Below are positions 48,148-60,426 of a DNA stretch of 64,000 nucleotides, piece by piece; position 1 is the stretch's first letter, and the number at the start of each line of letters is the position of its first letter. Source of the DNA: Limonium bicolor (Eukaryota; Streptophyta; Magnoliopsida; Caryophyllales; Plumbaginaceae); the NCBI GenBank assembly GCA_023374045.1, contig CM041778.1, positions 366,828,831-366,892,830 of the forward strand, in the 5' to 3' direction. Position numbers and translations under genes: made by a program. Below the pieces are notes generated by a model. That model worked only from the letters and a program-made list of their open reading frames with translations, was not told where the DNA came from and did no database searches.

Positions 48148-48440
48148 TGTTTTAATCTTTTTCTCTTTAGTCTTAAAATTCTATGATCTGTTTGTAACAC
48201 CAGTTTCTCGCATGTGGGAATGCTGAGCGGGTGTGTTAATCACACCATAAAGTTGTTCTTATGACAGTCTTCGATCTAAAAAAAACACAGACAGAAAGTT
48301 CCAAAAACCCTAGCGGTAAAATCGAGCTCGACAGAAAGAAAACCAGCTGCACTTATTGTAAGAAAAGTGGTCATACTTTCGAAATTTGTTACCAGAGACA
48401 AAAAGTAACCATTGTAAGCCGGCCATCTCGAGAGTGAATG

Positions 48441-51400
48441 TTACCACCTCCATGGGAGGGACATCGTTCTCGCTCGAAGAAGGAAGGGATATGCAAACAA
48501 TGTAAAATCAGAAGAACAAACAGAGCAGGCAAATCAAGATGGTGGGTTAACACCCAAACAAATTCAACAAATCACGGAGCTCATTCGCACCGCGAGTTCA
48601 GGGGTGAAACCAGAAGAACCCAACTACAGCAATTTTTCAGGTAACAAATCTTATTGCAATGAGATTTGTCTCACGAGTTCTCGTAATCAGTTTGAGGGAA
48701 AGTGGATAATAAATTCGGGATCGACGGATCATATATAAGGAGTGAAATCATACTTTGAGAATATGAAAATGTGCAAACTGGAAGATGATAATTTTACCCG
48801 ATGGAAGATCTCAAAACGTAAATCTTGTGGGAGATGTGAGATTTGGGAGGAAATTCCGGCTAAGAGGAGTATTGTTTGTGCCAGATTTCAAGTTCAGTTT
48901 GATTTATGTGAAGAAATTGACTGAAGAGTGTGATTGTGTTCAAGTTTTTGACAAGGGTGAATGTTTTCTTCAGGACCGTTCGATTGGGCAGACTGAGAAA
49001 TCTGGGAAGGGCAGAATGGGCTCTATGTCTTGGACCCGACAGATGAAGACGCTGAGCTAAGTATGGGCCGCACAAGTTCGAAGGCCATTAACGCTGCTGT
49101 AATAATGTTGTAGAGTTAGGATTGAATTCTTTTATAAACTCTAGAGCAAAGGATATACACAGTAAACTTGGTCATGTTCCACTCAAGAAGCTTGTTACGA
49201 TGAGATTAATAAAACAATCTTATTTTCAAGTTGATTATGCTTGCGATGTGTGTTACAAAAGTAGAGCTCAACGGTTGCCATTCAATCACTCATCCATAAA
49301 AACGAAGAAACCATTTGAAATGATTCATGTTGATATGTGGGGCCCTTTCAAGGTTGAAACTCATAATGCTTACATACATTTCGTTTGCTTTGTCGATGAT
49401 TTTACCAGAACAATGTGGGTTCATCTTATAAAGCATAAGGGTGTAGCTTGGGAAACAATTGTCAATTTCATTAGCATGATCGAACGGTAGTTTGAAGCAA
49501 AGATTAAAGTAATCAGAACAGATAATGTGAAGGATCTTGGAAGTTCTAGTGAAAGGAAACTCTTTTTTTGCAAAAGGGGAATAATCTATCAAGCCACATG
49601 TGCATATACACCACAACAAAATGCAGTGGTCGAGAGAAAGCATAGGTATCTACTAGAAACTGCCAGGCATTATACTTTCAGTCCAATGTCCCGCTTGTTT
49701 ATTGGGGAGAGTGAATTCTACATGCAACCTACATGATCAATAGACTTCCTACCAGGGTCTTGGAAGGGAAAATGCCATTTGAGAGTTTATATGAATACAA
49801 AGTAACATATGATGAAATATAACCATTTGGATGTTTGTGTTACAAAACTTTTGTCAATAATAAGGAAGGAAAATTCAATCCACGAGGGGAAGCTTGCATT
49901 TACCTCGGGGAGGATCCAAGAAAGAAGGGACACAAGGTTTTGAGCATTGACACTCAAGCAATAGAAGTTTGTAGAGATGTAAAATTTCATCCTAATGTTT
50001 TTCCTTACACGGGAGACATGAAGGGTTGTGACTTACACACTGCTCAAGATCAAAATAGTGCACACATGGATACTTATCATAGTATTCTTGCTGATGAAGA
50101 AATGAACGAATTTGTTAAATTTCAGAACAATTTGCTACTGCAGAACTTGTCAAACAAAAAACTCAAGTTCGACGCTCTAGTAGGGAAAGTCACAAACCTA
50201 AATATCTGAATGACTATGTTTGCAACACGGCATTTCAAGAAGTTCTGGATGAAAGAGTTTACAAGAATAGCAGTATTTGTGCAAATCTTATCGTGGGATG
50301 TGAAAGTCTTACTGATATCAAACTGAACTCTTGCATGGCCTTGTTATCTAGCACCCAGAATGAAATCATAACTTTTTTAGACATGAAGGAACCAAATTCT
50401 TACAAAGAAGCATCAAAGTATATTCATTGGAGAGAAGCTATGAAGAGTTGTGGGCTCTTAAACAAAATAATACATGGGATGTTGTTACTCCACCACAAGG
50501 TAAGAAGGTGATAGGGTGCAAATGGGTTTATAAAATCAAGCTCAAATCTGATGGATCCCTGGAAAGATATAAAGCAAGATTGGTGGCCAAGGGTCTTACA
50601 CAACGTCATGGGCTAGATTATAATGAAACTTTTTCACCAGTTGTTAAGTTAACAACAATACGAGCACTCATTGTTGTTGCGCTTAACAAATGGTGGATTA
50701 TTAATCAGCTTGACGTGAACAATGCTTTCTTGCATGGAGATCTAGACAAGGAAGTTTTCATGAAAATTCCAGATGGTCTTGAAGTTGATGGGGTTAATAA
50801 GGCTTGCTTATTGAAAAAATCCTTATACGGGCTTAAACAAGCTTCAAGACAGTGGCTTTCTAAATTGGCAAGTTTCTTAAAGACCCTTCACTTTACTCAA
50901 TCAAAAAATGATTATTCTTTGTTCTTCAAGGATACAGAGGATGGAAGGATATTTATTGCTATTTATGTGGACGACATTCTAGTCATGGGAGCCAAACAAG
51001 AAGAAGTTGATAAGATACAAAAAATGCCTTAGATCTAAACTTTAAGATCAAGGATTTAGGATCCTTACACTATTTCTTGGGGATAGAGTTTATTCAAGCA
51101 AAGGGAGGCTACATTTTATCTCAGCGTAAATTTTGCATGGATCTCATAGAAGAATATGGTTGCCAACATAAAAGAGCCGTGCAAGGACCCATGCTTGTGG
51201 GAAAACAATTGTTGTCAAATGAAGGTAATCCTTTACATGATCCTACTACTTATAGGAGGCTTGTCGGGAAACTCAATTACTTATCCAACACTCGACCGGA
51301 TATCAGTTATATTGTTCAAATCTGAGTCAGTTTATGCAAAGTCCCACTGACTTTGCTATGTTAAAGGCACTATCAACTATGGAATAATTCTCACCGATGG

Positions 51401-51884
51401 AGGATGTTCGAAGCTGAATCTGATGGCCTATTGTGATTCAGATTGGGCAGCTTGTCCTAACAGGAAGTCAGTATCTGGGTATTACATATTTTTGGGAGAT
51501 AGCCCGATATCCTGGAAGACAAAGAAGCAAGAATTTGTGTCACTCTCAAGTGCAGAAGCAGAATACCGCTCTCTTGGACGTGTCACAGTAAAATTGACAT
51601 GGCTAACTCGTATCTTGTCTGAACTTTGTGTTGATGGTATTACACCAATATCAGTCAAGTGTGACAATCAATCTGTAATTCATATAGCCCCAAATCTAGT
51701 CTTTCACGAAAGAACAAAGCATATTGAGATAGATTGCCATTTCGTTCGTGAGAAGATTAAATAAGGTCTTGTAGACATAGTCTATACTCATACTTCCGCA
51801 CAACTAGCAGACATGCTGACTAAAGTTCTACCAGGAACGAGATACAGAGAGAAGATACATCGAATGGGAGTGACCGGTAATTGA
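48441..51884 (+). pseudogene. Copia pol: protease, integrase, RT, RNase H
   Basis: The protease active site reads WIINSGSTDH (48702-48731), with catalytic Asp changed to Asn. Integrase: HSKLGH...CDVC zinc pattern (49150-49255), catalytic D, D and E in HVDMWGPF, IRTDN and NAVVERKHRYLLETAR. RT: KWVYKIKLKSDGSLERYKAR, FSPVVKLTTIRAL, QLDVNNAFLHGDL, LYGLKQASRQW, IYVDDILVMG (about 50958-50987). RNase H: AYCDSDWA, SLSSAEAEYRSLG, HERTKHIEIDCHFV, ending LADMLTKVLPGTRYREK. It is broken by stops (for example 48738, 49488, 49735) and frameshifts near 50430, 51030 and 51320-51420. Confidence 0.9.
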
Positions 51885-51926
51885 AGAGTCAAGCCTTGGT
51901 AAACTAGTTTACATACGGTTTGAGGG

Positions 51927-52946
51927 TGTTGGAATCAGGGGCGGAGATAAGGGGGGGGGGGGTGGGTGTTCGGCCCCCCCAACTCCCGCGGGTATATGTT
52001 TAAATCAGTTTTACATTTTTTATTATAGTTTTTATTTATTTATTAGATATTTGTTTGCCCCCATAACATTTTATAAAATAACGTCATGGTATCACTAAAT
52101 TCTATTTATTTAAAATTTATTTCTATTAATATATAATATTTAATCTAGAATTTTATTATGAAAAATCATTTTTAGTCTATAGTAGATAAGAAAATTCTTA
52201 ATGTTTTTATTTTAGCAGCATAGTCTAAAGTAAAACTAATTATTATGCCAGTCATAGTAATCATGTACCTCTACTATCCTTCATACAAGTGTTTCTAATT
52301 TTTTATTATAGATTTTGCTAATTTAAATAATATTAGATTACTCAAACTAATTTTTAGATGAAGTTTTTAGAAAAAAACTAGTAGTTTAGAACTATTGTTC
52401 TATATTATATATTGGCATTAACTTATACTTTGTATACCCGTTTTTTAAAACAGGAAATAAAAAAGGTAAAACAAACTTCTTTATTAATTTATATATTTCA
52501 ATTTTAATGTAATTTTTATGTCAAACTATATATATAATGAATTTTAAAATATAATTATAAATATTGAAAATTTATATTAATTTAAAAAATTAAAAATTAA
52601 ATTTAAAAATATTAGTTAATATTATTAAAAAAATCTCGCCCCCCTTAGATATTTTTTCTGGCTCCGCCCCTGGTTGGAATATTAGTCCAATACCAGTCCA
52701 TTATTTGTTAGTTTCAGCCCATTTACAATTAGTTGTTAATCTGTAATCTAGGAGAATATCTTAGGGAATATCTTTTGTAACATAGGAGAATATTAGTGGT
52801 TTTATTTATCTTTTACAAAGGTCTATATTTAAGTTCGTATAAATACAATCAGGGTTGTAAATCATATACATGAATATAATGCCATCTTTACGGCTGATTT
52901 ACAAGCAAATACAAAACTCTACACAGATTTACACTAAATTCTAACA
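51927..52946 (+). repeat. 3' LTR of the Copia element, split by a MITE
   Basis: It begins TGTTGGAAT after a PPT-like TTTGAGGG, then the MITE and its second target copy, then continues ATTAGTCCAATACCAG to ...TTCTAACA. Without the insertion it is about 275 bp, the same size as the 5' LTR. Confidence 0.9.
51936..52672. mobile_element. hAT-like MITE, 737 bp
   Basis: The terminal inverted repeat CAGGGGCGGAG is perfect at both ends. The 8-bp target duplication GTTGGAAT is perfect (51928-51935 and 52673-52680). A run of 13 G's follows the left end. The body is AT-rich and noncoding. It is the clearest hAT-like insertion in the window and is younger than the Copia element. Confidence 0.9.
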
Positions 52947-54050
52947 TTTTCTTCAATGGGCAATCTATGTTTGGAATAACCTAGTTTAATTAGACATTTA
53001 TATCTTGTTCACAATCAACATAGGGGATTATTTTTCCCATATGAGGAAGTGCGATATGCATTGTTATTGCGCCAACGATGTGAGTTTATCGATTGTACTA
53101 TTGTGTGTTGTATATGAAATGAGTCGTAGACCAAACAAAAAGAGATGAAGCGGCAACAGCTAGGGTGTGGTCACGCTAAAGACACCAAATTGCCTTTACA
53201 TTAAGGCATTAATGTCAGCCATACAGAGAAAAAAATGTTAGCCATTTTTAGAGGACAATATTAGTCATATATATGAAAATTGATAGCCACCAGATAACTA
53301 ATAATAATATTTTTAAGAAGTTGTTATTTGCAGTTACAAAATTCTTAAATGCACTCATAGGCTGTTGGCGACAGAATACAAGCTACAAGCTCAGTAGCCA
53401 GCCTCAAAAACGCTTTTTTTAAGATTACTCTACACCAGCATTACCCTATACCACAAACCATAAAAACCACTATATGATCAATTAAAAAATGCCGAAAACA
53501 TTTTTAGTGTTTGTAATACAAGCATTGTAAGACCCTAAACCATAAACCCTTTATACAAACAATGGAATATTAACGATATACAACCGTGACCAATATTTTA
53601 TTTAGCTATGGCATACATATTTATATATACATGGCTTACATATCTTAATGTCTATGACAACGATTTTTTGTATATAAAAGCTTAAACTAATAAATAAAAG
53701 ATTATTAGTTGTACATATACTTGAACGTATTAGTCAGCATAGATCTTAAATACCACCATAGGAAAGCTAAAACAATGAAAACCTATTTTAGGGTATGTAG
53801 TGAAGGGTTTAAGGTCGTTACCACAAACCTTTAAAATGTGTCGAGTCAATGACGACATTATAAAATATAAAACAAGTTAAAAAAGAATTACCCTACACCA
53901 CATATCCTAAAAACCACCATAAGAAAGTTTTTGTTCATAAACGTCAAGATTCACTTAAATTTATTACTAACAATTATTTATATATTAAGATAGTTTTTTA
54001 TATGATGGTTATTATTTATATATAATCATGACTAATATTATGTATACCCA
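52947..54050. other. Intergenic, no gene seen
   Basis: AT-rich DNA with repeated ACCCTACACCAC / CCATAAAAACCACCAT words (about 53430-53470, 53755-53765, 53890-53920) that hint at an old repeat. No terminal repeats or coding recognised. Confidence 0.35.
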
Positions 54051-54824
54051 TGTATAACACCCCCAAATAACAATCAATAATTAAACGATGAGCCTAACGG
54101 TAATACGAGATGTCTACGCAGCGGTTTCCAACTTCATCCGGGTGTCACAGATGCCAACCACCCATGTGCTTGACAGACCACAATACCAACTCCAAGTTAC
54201 GGTCTGAATGACTGGAAACAGCCCTCTATCAAAACCCATATACAACATATAGTACAATTCCCAAGTTCCGAGTGTCTACAACAAATTTACCAAATCATAG
54301 ACTAAGAATTACATCTTGGGTTTTATAACAACCCGTATATTACACATGCCACTACAAACTTAAAGGTCATGCCCCGATGGACTACCCCCATGGTAGCCAT
54401 CCCGCCTACGCTCCGTTACCGTCTGGCACAATACCTAAAAAAAAGTTGGGTGTAAAGGACTCAGCAAACTACGCTGAGTATGAACGTGTGAAGCCCGCAT
54501 GTTACCGGGCCACACGACTACTTGGTCGAATATTATTAGGTCAATTTACATGCTATAATAAAGCAGTAAAGCACATCAGCACACCATGATATCATACACA
54601 CTCATCGGTAGCATAGCAATATCAGTAAGCAACCAAGCACATCTTACAAGTAGCATAGCAATATCAATAAGCAACCAAGCACAACTTGCAAGCACGTAAC
54701 TCAGCACAATAAGCTGCTAATGTAGCAGCAACAATCAAGTAACTTATAGGACGTGTGCGCAGATATATTATATCGTCGATCCTCACTATGGGATCATTCA
54801 AGAGATTACGTATTGTTTTCTTGT

Positions 54825-55072
54825 TCTCATTACACATGTTTTCCTTTCTTCTCTTGCACCGAGTCAGGGGATATAAGTTAGATCCCGAGACTTTGTTCTG
54901 TAGGTGCTATTCATTCCTTGTTTCTTAAAGGATCACATTTATGACTTCTCTTGTTTGCTTGGTCTCATTACACAAGTTTTCCTTTATTCTCTGGCACCAA
55001 ATCAGGGGATATAGATTAGATCCCGAGACCTCATTATGTAGGTGCTAACCGTTCCTTGTTTCTTTAAGGATT
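54825..55072. repeat. Tandem pair, 138-bp period
   Basis: TCTCATTACAC...GTCAGGGGATAT...GATCCCGAGAC...GTAGGTGCTA...CCTTGTTTCTT occurs twice with scattered differences, starting at 54825 and 54963. Confidence 0.75.
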
Positions 55073-55126
55073 ATTTGTGAGTTCTTTTATCACCGCACGT
55101 TGGAGGATGTCTCATCCATAGATAGT

Positions 55127-55260
55127 CCCCCATTCCCGACACCCAGGGTCGAGAAAGCGGAGTCGCCTCTAGACTCCAGGATAAGCTTCACCAATTTGTC
55201 ACTCTCCCATTCCCGACACCTAGGGTCGAGAAAGCGGAGTCATCTCTAGACTCCGGGATG
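55127..55260. repeat. Tandem pair, 77-bp period
   Basis: CCCATTCCCGACACC...GGGTCGAGAAAGCGGAGTC...CTCTAGACTCC starts at 55129 and again at 55206. Confidence 0.8.
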
Positions 55261-55439
55261 TGCTGAGAAAGTGGGGTCACCCAGGGATCCCCAAAATATA
55301 TTCCACCATAGACGGTCGAAGGATCTGATGCAGATACCAACTCCCGATCATCCATACCGCGCGGCCCGAGCTGTTGTCTCCCCGGGTTGTTCTCATGTTT
55401 CACAGTTGGTACTTTTCGTTTCATTATCATTATAATCTC

Positions 55440-55620
55440 GACACCATAGTGGGTGTCATTAGTGGTCCTCTAGAGTTAGAGAGGATTTGTCTCTTCGTAT
55501 AGTTCTTTTGTTTTGTCTACGTGGTTCGTCATGTCTCACCAAAGGAGACTTGCTCTTCATTATCATTAATGAATAGACACCATAGTGGGTGTCATGGTAG
55601 TCCTCAATGCTTTAGAGAGG
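55440..55620. repeat. Tandem pair, 136-bp period
   Basis: GACACCATAGTGGGTGTCAT, itself a small palindrome (GACACC/GGTGTC), occurs at 55440 and 55576, each time followed by a TAGTxxTCCTC and TTAGAGAGGA block. Confidence 0.7.
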
Positions 55621-58600
55621 AGTTCCCCTTATAGAGTTTTCTTTGTTTTCATAATTTGTAGTAGTTCGTCTCAAGTTTCATAAACGAGAAAGGGACTAAA
55701 CTACTGTGTGCGCGCTGGTAATATGCCACAAGGATATACATAACAAGCATATAAGCATGCCACATGAAGCAATCCAATTTTCATGCTTTAGTCTTAGAGT
55801 CATTGTCAAACAAAGCACACAGCACACAAGCCGTGTAACACGGCAACATACGAACCACATATGTCCATACCTGGATCAGTCGACGTGTATACCAGCGCTA
55901 TGATTCCTCGCCGCTCGTGTGGCAACTCCTATAATCGTTACATGATTGAGCGGGTTAGTTTGGTTGGTCACACGTAGTTACTCGTAAAACTTCTTATAAC
56001 CTTTACTCTAGCCACATACGGTTTAAGTGGCATTATTAGTCTTACTGCATTAGTTTGATTCGGACTCACCGACTCAGGCCAAGTAGTGCCAAGTTGGATA
56101 ATTCAAAGTTTCCCCCAGTTTAAATCTTGCGGGGTTGGTTAGGTCATACTCGTTTACCATTCGATCCTCCATGACTTTCCATATTTCTAAGTTTACAATC
56201 ACTAGTTATCTTTCTTGTTAAACCTACAAACCCCTTGGGCATTTACAAGTGCCTAGCATTTCAGCTTGTTTCTCCCCTTAGTTTGTCCTAATTTCCAAAC
56301 CCATTTTTTCTTTGTTTAGCATTCGAGCCCGGAGTGTTCTAACCCTTTTTAACTAGCCCTGTACTCTTCTCAAGAGCGGGTTGCTTTGCTTCCGTTTGTT
56401 TGCTAGCCTACTTTGAATCTTAAGACTATACTTACCCATTCTTTAGTTATTCCTCCACGTTTAGTTCCTAAACCTCACTATTATTTCTAAGCTCGTCTAT
56501 TTACAAGACCAGCCCCCTGATCTACGCCATCCTTCCTAACACGTCCTATAGTCACATACGCCCTTAAGCACACTTATCTTGCCTAACTTCATGACTAGTT
56601 CCGTATATGTTTCCGAATCTAATTCTTTAAGTACTATCAGCCTCTTTTCCAAGTCATTCCTAAACAGATCTTTATGTTATTAATTTTATTACGTTACAGC
56701 TTAATCCCTTGAGATTTTGACATACCTCGCCGTTAGTTACTTAGGTCTTACAGTTTAGGAAATGTGTAATGTATCTCTACGTCCCAATTGGGACAAGTTT
56801 GGCCTACAAGCAACACCTAATCTCTGTCAAGGTTTCCAGATTACTACCCAAATTTTTTTTGTATTCGTCTTGGTTGGTCTCAAGCTTCCAGCGCTTGTTG
56901 CTTCTACTCTTAGAGGCTAGTACTTTCAACCACAGCTTACAAATCATCGTGTTTTTATAACTGAGACAGAACTGAGGAAAAAGGGAAGAAGTTGTCTGTC
57001 TGATTGCGGTGGGCTAAACCCATAGAGAAAAGGGGTAGCTCTGTTAGGTCTAGAGGTTGACAGAAGGAAAATTAAACAAGGAATCAACTCATCATTCACC
57101 TCTGGAAATAAAGATAGACTGTCGACAGAAGTTGGGCAGGAAAAAGCCCGTGTGTACAGGGAATTACAGAGAGGAAGAATAGAGCATACAGATTTAGAGT
57201 TGCTGTAGCAAATTTTAACAGAAGATAAAGATAGAACATTGCTGTTACATAGAATATTGTTGTTACAGATTTTCTCTCTAGCGTTCCCCACTTGTTTACC
57301 CTTAGTCTAATATGTTAGTAAGTTCCTAAGCTTACCATTCAGCTACCACAATCTTCAATATGTTTCTAAATTTGATTATACAGAGAAGAGAATTTACAGA
57401 GTCTAACGCATTTCTGCATGGGTTTCATTAGTTGTTTCATACAGAACCTCCTGACTGACTCTACCCTTTATTTAACTCATATGCGGGTGTTAAATTGGCT
57501 GCTCAAAGGTTCGGGGTTTACTAGCTACTAATGTAAGAGTCTTAGCAAGGTTTCGTCCTCAAACAAACTCCAGTCAACACTGTTATTCCTACTGCAGCAA
57601 GCTATAACCAGATTCCATTTCATTTTTTTTTTGTTCCTATCGGTACCCTTCTCTTGGTTTAAGCCTACTTATTTACAGCATCAATTTGGCCAAGTCTTCA
57701 GCACTGATTTACCCAAGTTGCTAGCAAGTTTTCAGGTTAGCCCAGTAACCTTAAACACTAGTTTACATCAGTTCAGGCATAGTTTACTAAATCATTTAAC
57801 ATTATTCGATTCAACTAAGTAGTTTCTCTTGGTTTCCTTAGTACCCCTTTCTCCTCAACTTTCTTATCCTTAATCTATTGACACTCACGCTCAGCCACTC
57901 CAGACACAGGACACATAGTACTTCTCCGATCTGATGAGAATTTCACTCCAGAAAATCACCCTTAAATCAGTTAGTCACCCAGATTTTATTCGGGGTGATT
58001 ACTAGTTTAGTCTCAATCAGATTTTTTTTTCTATTGTTCTCGGTGACTCCTAAGCTTGATTTATCACTTCTTAACCAGGTGTCTTAACCACCGTTTTTTA
58101 CCAATATATTAGCCCCACAGCATATTGTTTATTTTTTTCAGCTCATCAATATCAGTTTTAACCAGATGGTTTCAGACAGAGTTTTCACCAGCTTTCAGTA
58201 TCTGTTACAGTCGATTATGATTCACATGTAAGCCATGAATTTATACATGGTTTTAACTTCTCAAAGCTTGATGTTTAATCCACCAGTTTGTCAGTACATA
58301 ACCCACACAGCATATAGTATTATCTAGCCTATGGTTAGTAGGTCAACCACATACTTCGCACAGCATTTAACACAACAATCAGCATAGTTTTAAACAATTA
58401 AAGCGTGTTGTTTAGACCTGCAACGCATCAACAACACTGCATTCAGATCTCCTTTTCAGCTCAACGTCGCCAGATTTATCAAAATGAGTTCACACAAGTT
58501 ATACTCAAGTTTAAGTACAGTTTTAGGTAAGAAATTGGGTTACAACCTTGGGGTTCCCGCTGGATTACTTAGCTGGTTTTTCCCTGGTTCATTTCGCACC

Positions 58601-59074
58601 TAAACAGAATCAAATTCCCAGGTCAGTTTGTTGTTCTTCCCAGATTTCACATCAAGTGTTAACTGATAAGTTCCTCGGTAGGTTTTACCTTTCTCAGGAG
58701 GGCTACTCCTTGGGTTTCTTTTCAGACTTTAGGTGGGCGAGTTGGCACAGAGCTTGGCTTTGCAAGCGGAATACACAAGAGAAAACTTTAGGTTAGTGGG
58801 TGTACTTGGTAGCGTTTAAAACCAAGAACAGAAGGTAAGGAAATCTATAGCAAAGTGCGGCCTAACCTTAAAGCCGTATGCAAAGTAGTTCGAGAACGAG
58901 TTTCTGGACAACAATTTTTGTTTTCTTTGGCGCAGCCATAAGGAGATTTTTCCAGAGCAGTTCATGCATGCGGAAGGTTGAACAAGGAGAGGATGTCAGC
59001 ACACAAAATTTTCGGACATTAGAAACAGAGAATAGACAAGGGGTTAAACAACCAAGTTTTCGGTTTTATTACTC

Positions 59075-59677
59075 TTACCTTCGAGAGGTCAGGGAGAATA
59101 TTTGTTCACCGTTTTTTTCAGAGATCCTACCGGCAAGCTTGCATACGCGGTTCTTGCGTGAAAGATTGCAGGGTGTTAAAGGAATAGAGAATGGGTTTTT
59201 TTTTTGGACGGTCTTCCCGCGCTTCACAAGGGTATCTCCAGAAGGTTGCATGCATGGAGGGTTGAGAGGAAGAGAGTCAGAAACCAGATGTTTTCCGGCA
59301 GAATCACAGAGCACAAGAAAACCGAAGTGGAGGGAACTGGTAGCATTTACCTTACTTGTTGATATTGTGTAATTCCGGATGTTCAAGACCGGTAATTCAA
59401 CTGGCTCTGGAATGCAGGGGAAGAATTGAAGCATGTGAGTCTCGGTGGAAGCATGAAGTAACATAAATCGCCAAGGAAATTTCTGGGAATCGCCATGGGG
59501 CATTTCGAGAGCAAGGAGAGGAGGAGGAGTGGCTCCCATGCTCCAGAACTTGGGAAATGAAAGATTCGTCTCTGGACTTGCGCAGGAGTTGGGCGAACTG
59601 GAGGGAAGGAAGGGACTTAGTGCATTCTTAATCGGGGCAAGCATGCACAGGGAGGAGTGGCACCGATTCAAGAGCAT
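59075..59677 (-). other. 200-codon ORF within the LTR, unrecognised
   Basis: It is uninterrupted on the LTR sense strand, from MLLNRCHSSLCMLAP to IFSLTSRR. It is Pro/Ser/Cys-rich with no hydrophobic segment or domain that I know, and lies about 0.6-1.2 kb from the upstream LTR end. This stretch is less AT-rich than its surroundings, so a long frame could arise by chance. A captured host piece is possible but not shown. Confidence 0.25.
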
Positions 59678-60233
59678 AATGGGTGTGTTAGAGATTAAAA
59701 GTCAAGACATTACACGGGTTGGGTGAGTGATTATCTGAGGATTTGTTGGACCTGCGGGACTTTTCAAACATATTAGGAATTAGTGGGTCTGTTTTCACTG
59801 TTATCTTGTAACAGGATTAAGCAGTTTGTAGGTAATTAACTTAATATCTTAGTCATGGGGTATAAATCGGTGAGTACAAGTCCTTATAATATTGTCGCTT
59901 GTACGAACTCGTATAATATAATCCCGTAACATATGTTACTTAGTACAATTGTTATGTGTCAACAGTGTATGATACCTCACGGTCCACTTTCATAAATAAT
60001 GTAATGTACTAACACATGGTGTAATAATTTGCTCAATCGTATTGGTTAATATCAAACCGATGAGCATCAAAGCTTCTATACATTGTGGCTTGTTATTAGA
60101 TTCACGGACATATGTATGTCCCTTAGTATCATAAGTTATAACTTGTAACATGATTATATTAATGTGCCCGGTTTACTTAAACACTCCTCATATATTTGTG
60201 ATTTTATGTGTTTCAGTTGTTAGGGGTGTTTCA

Positions 60234-60426
60234 ACCTACCCCCCTTAAAGAGACTTCGACCCGAAGTCTTGTCTCGTTATTTAGTGTTCATATTTTGGTC
60301 ACTTACGGGGATCAAGTTCCGAATTTATTCTCACTAACGAAGGGATCATGTCCCGCAAATTTCCACAGTTCTATTTCACCATTATAAGCACTATGCCACA
60401 GTTGTGGCTTCACCAGGCTCTCAATA
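60234..60426 (-). other. Internal 3' end of the Tekay-like element
   Basis: It begins (minus strand reading towards the LTR) in unrecognised sequence and ends with the polypurine tract at 60234-60249. A further LTR inserted at 60427 separates it from the rest of the element. No pol domain is left within the window. Confidence 0.6.

Larger units (their letters stand above)
41998..48283 (+). mobile_element. L1-type LINE, 6.3 kb, inserted in Copia gag
   Basis: The target duplication AACACAGACAGAAA is perfect (41984-41997 and 48284-48297, with a few A's ambiguous). An oligo(A) run precedes the right copy. The 5' leader is about 700 bp, then come ORF1 (42706-44225) and ORF2 (44359-48147). It is apparently full length from leader to tail, but both ORFs are broken. 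Confidence 0.9.
41222..48440 (+). pseudogene. Copia gag, split by a LINE
   Basis: It starts MADDTGKAKKDTTPSSSTGT. LVPKFNGTGFLGWRFDM is the typical Copia gag N-terminal block. A frameshift near 41440 leads into WDSLCTRYEHSNLAVIHAL and IHFLMGLNRSYLSICGQIL (UBN2-type gag, about 41570-41870). The LINE interrupts after 41997, and gag resumes at 48284 with a zinc knuckle CTYCKKSGHTFEIC (48348-48389). A stop follows. Confidence 0.87.
40891..52946 (+). mobile_element. Ty1/Copia LTR retrotransposon with two nested insertions
   Basis: The LTRs are about 273 bp (40891-41163 and 51927-52946 minus the MITE), with a tRNA-Met PBS, gag, protease, integrase, RT and RNase H in Copia order. A LINE (41998-48283) and a hAT-like MITE (51936-52672) lie inside. 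The flanks TGGCT (left) and TTTTC (right) do not match, unlike the chromovirus. Broken in all main domains. Confidence 0.9.
54051..60233 (-). repeat. 3' LTR of a Tekay-like element, 6.2 kb
   Basis: On the minus strand it begins TGAAACACCCCTAAC right after a polypurine tract (TTTAAGGGGGGTAGGT, 60234-60249) and ends GGGGGTGTTATACA. Both edges resemble those of the 24-kb chromovirus LTR (TGAAATACC after AAGGGGGTAGAC; GGGGTGTTACA at the end). Only one copy is in the window. It contains three tandem pairs (54825-55072, 55127-55260, 55440-55620) and one 200-codon frame on its sense strand. Confidence 0.7.

Noticed and set aside
59075..59677. Host gene nested in the LTR
   Set aside because: No domain, no splice structure and no codon evidence; kept only as a low-confidence ORF.
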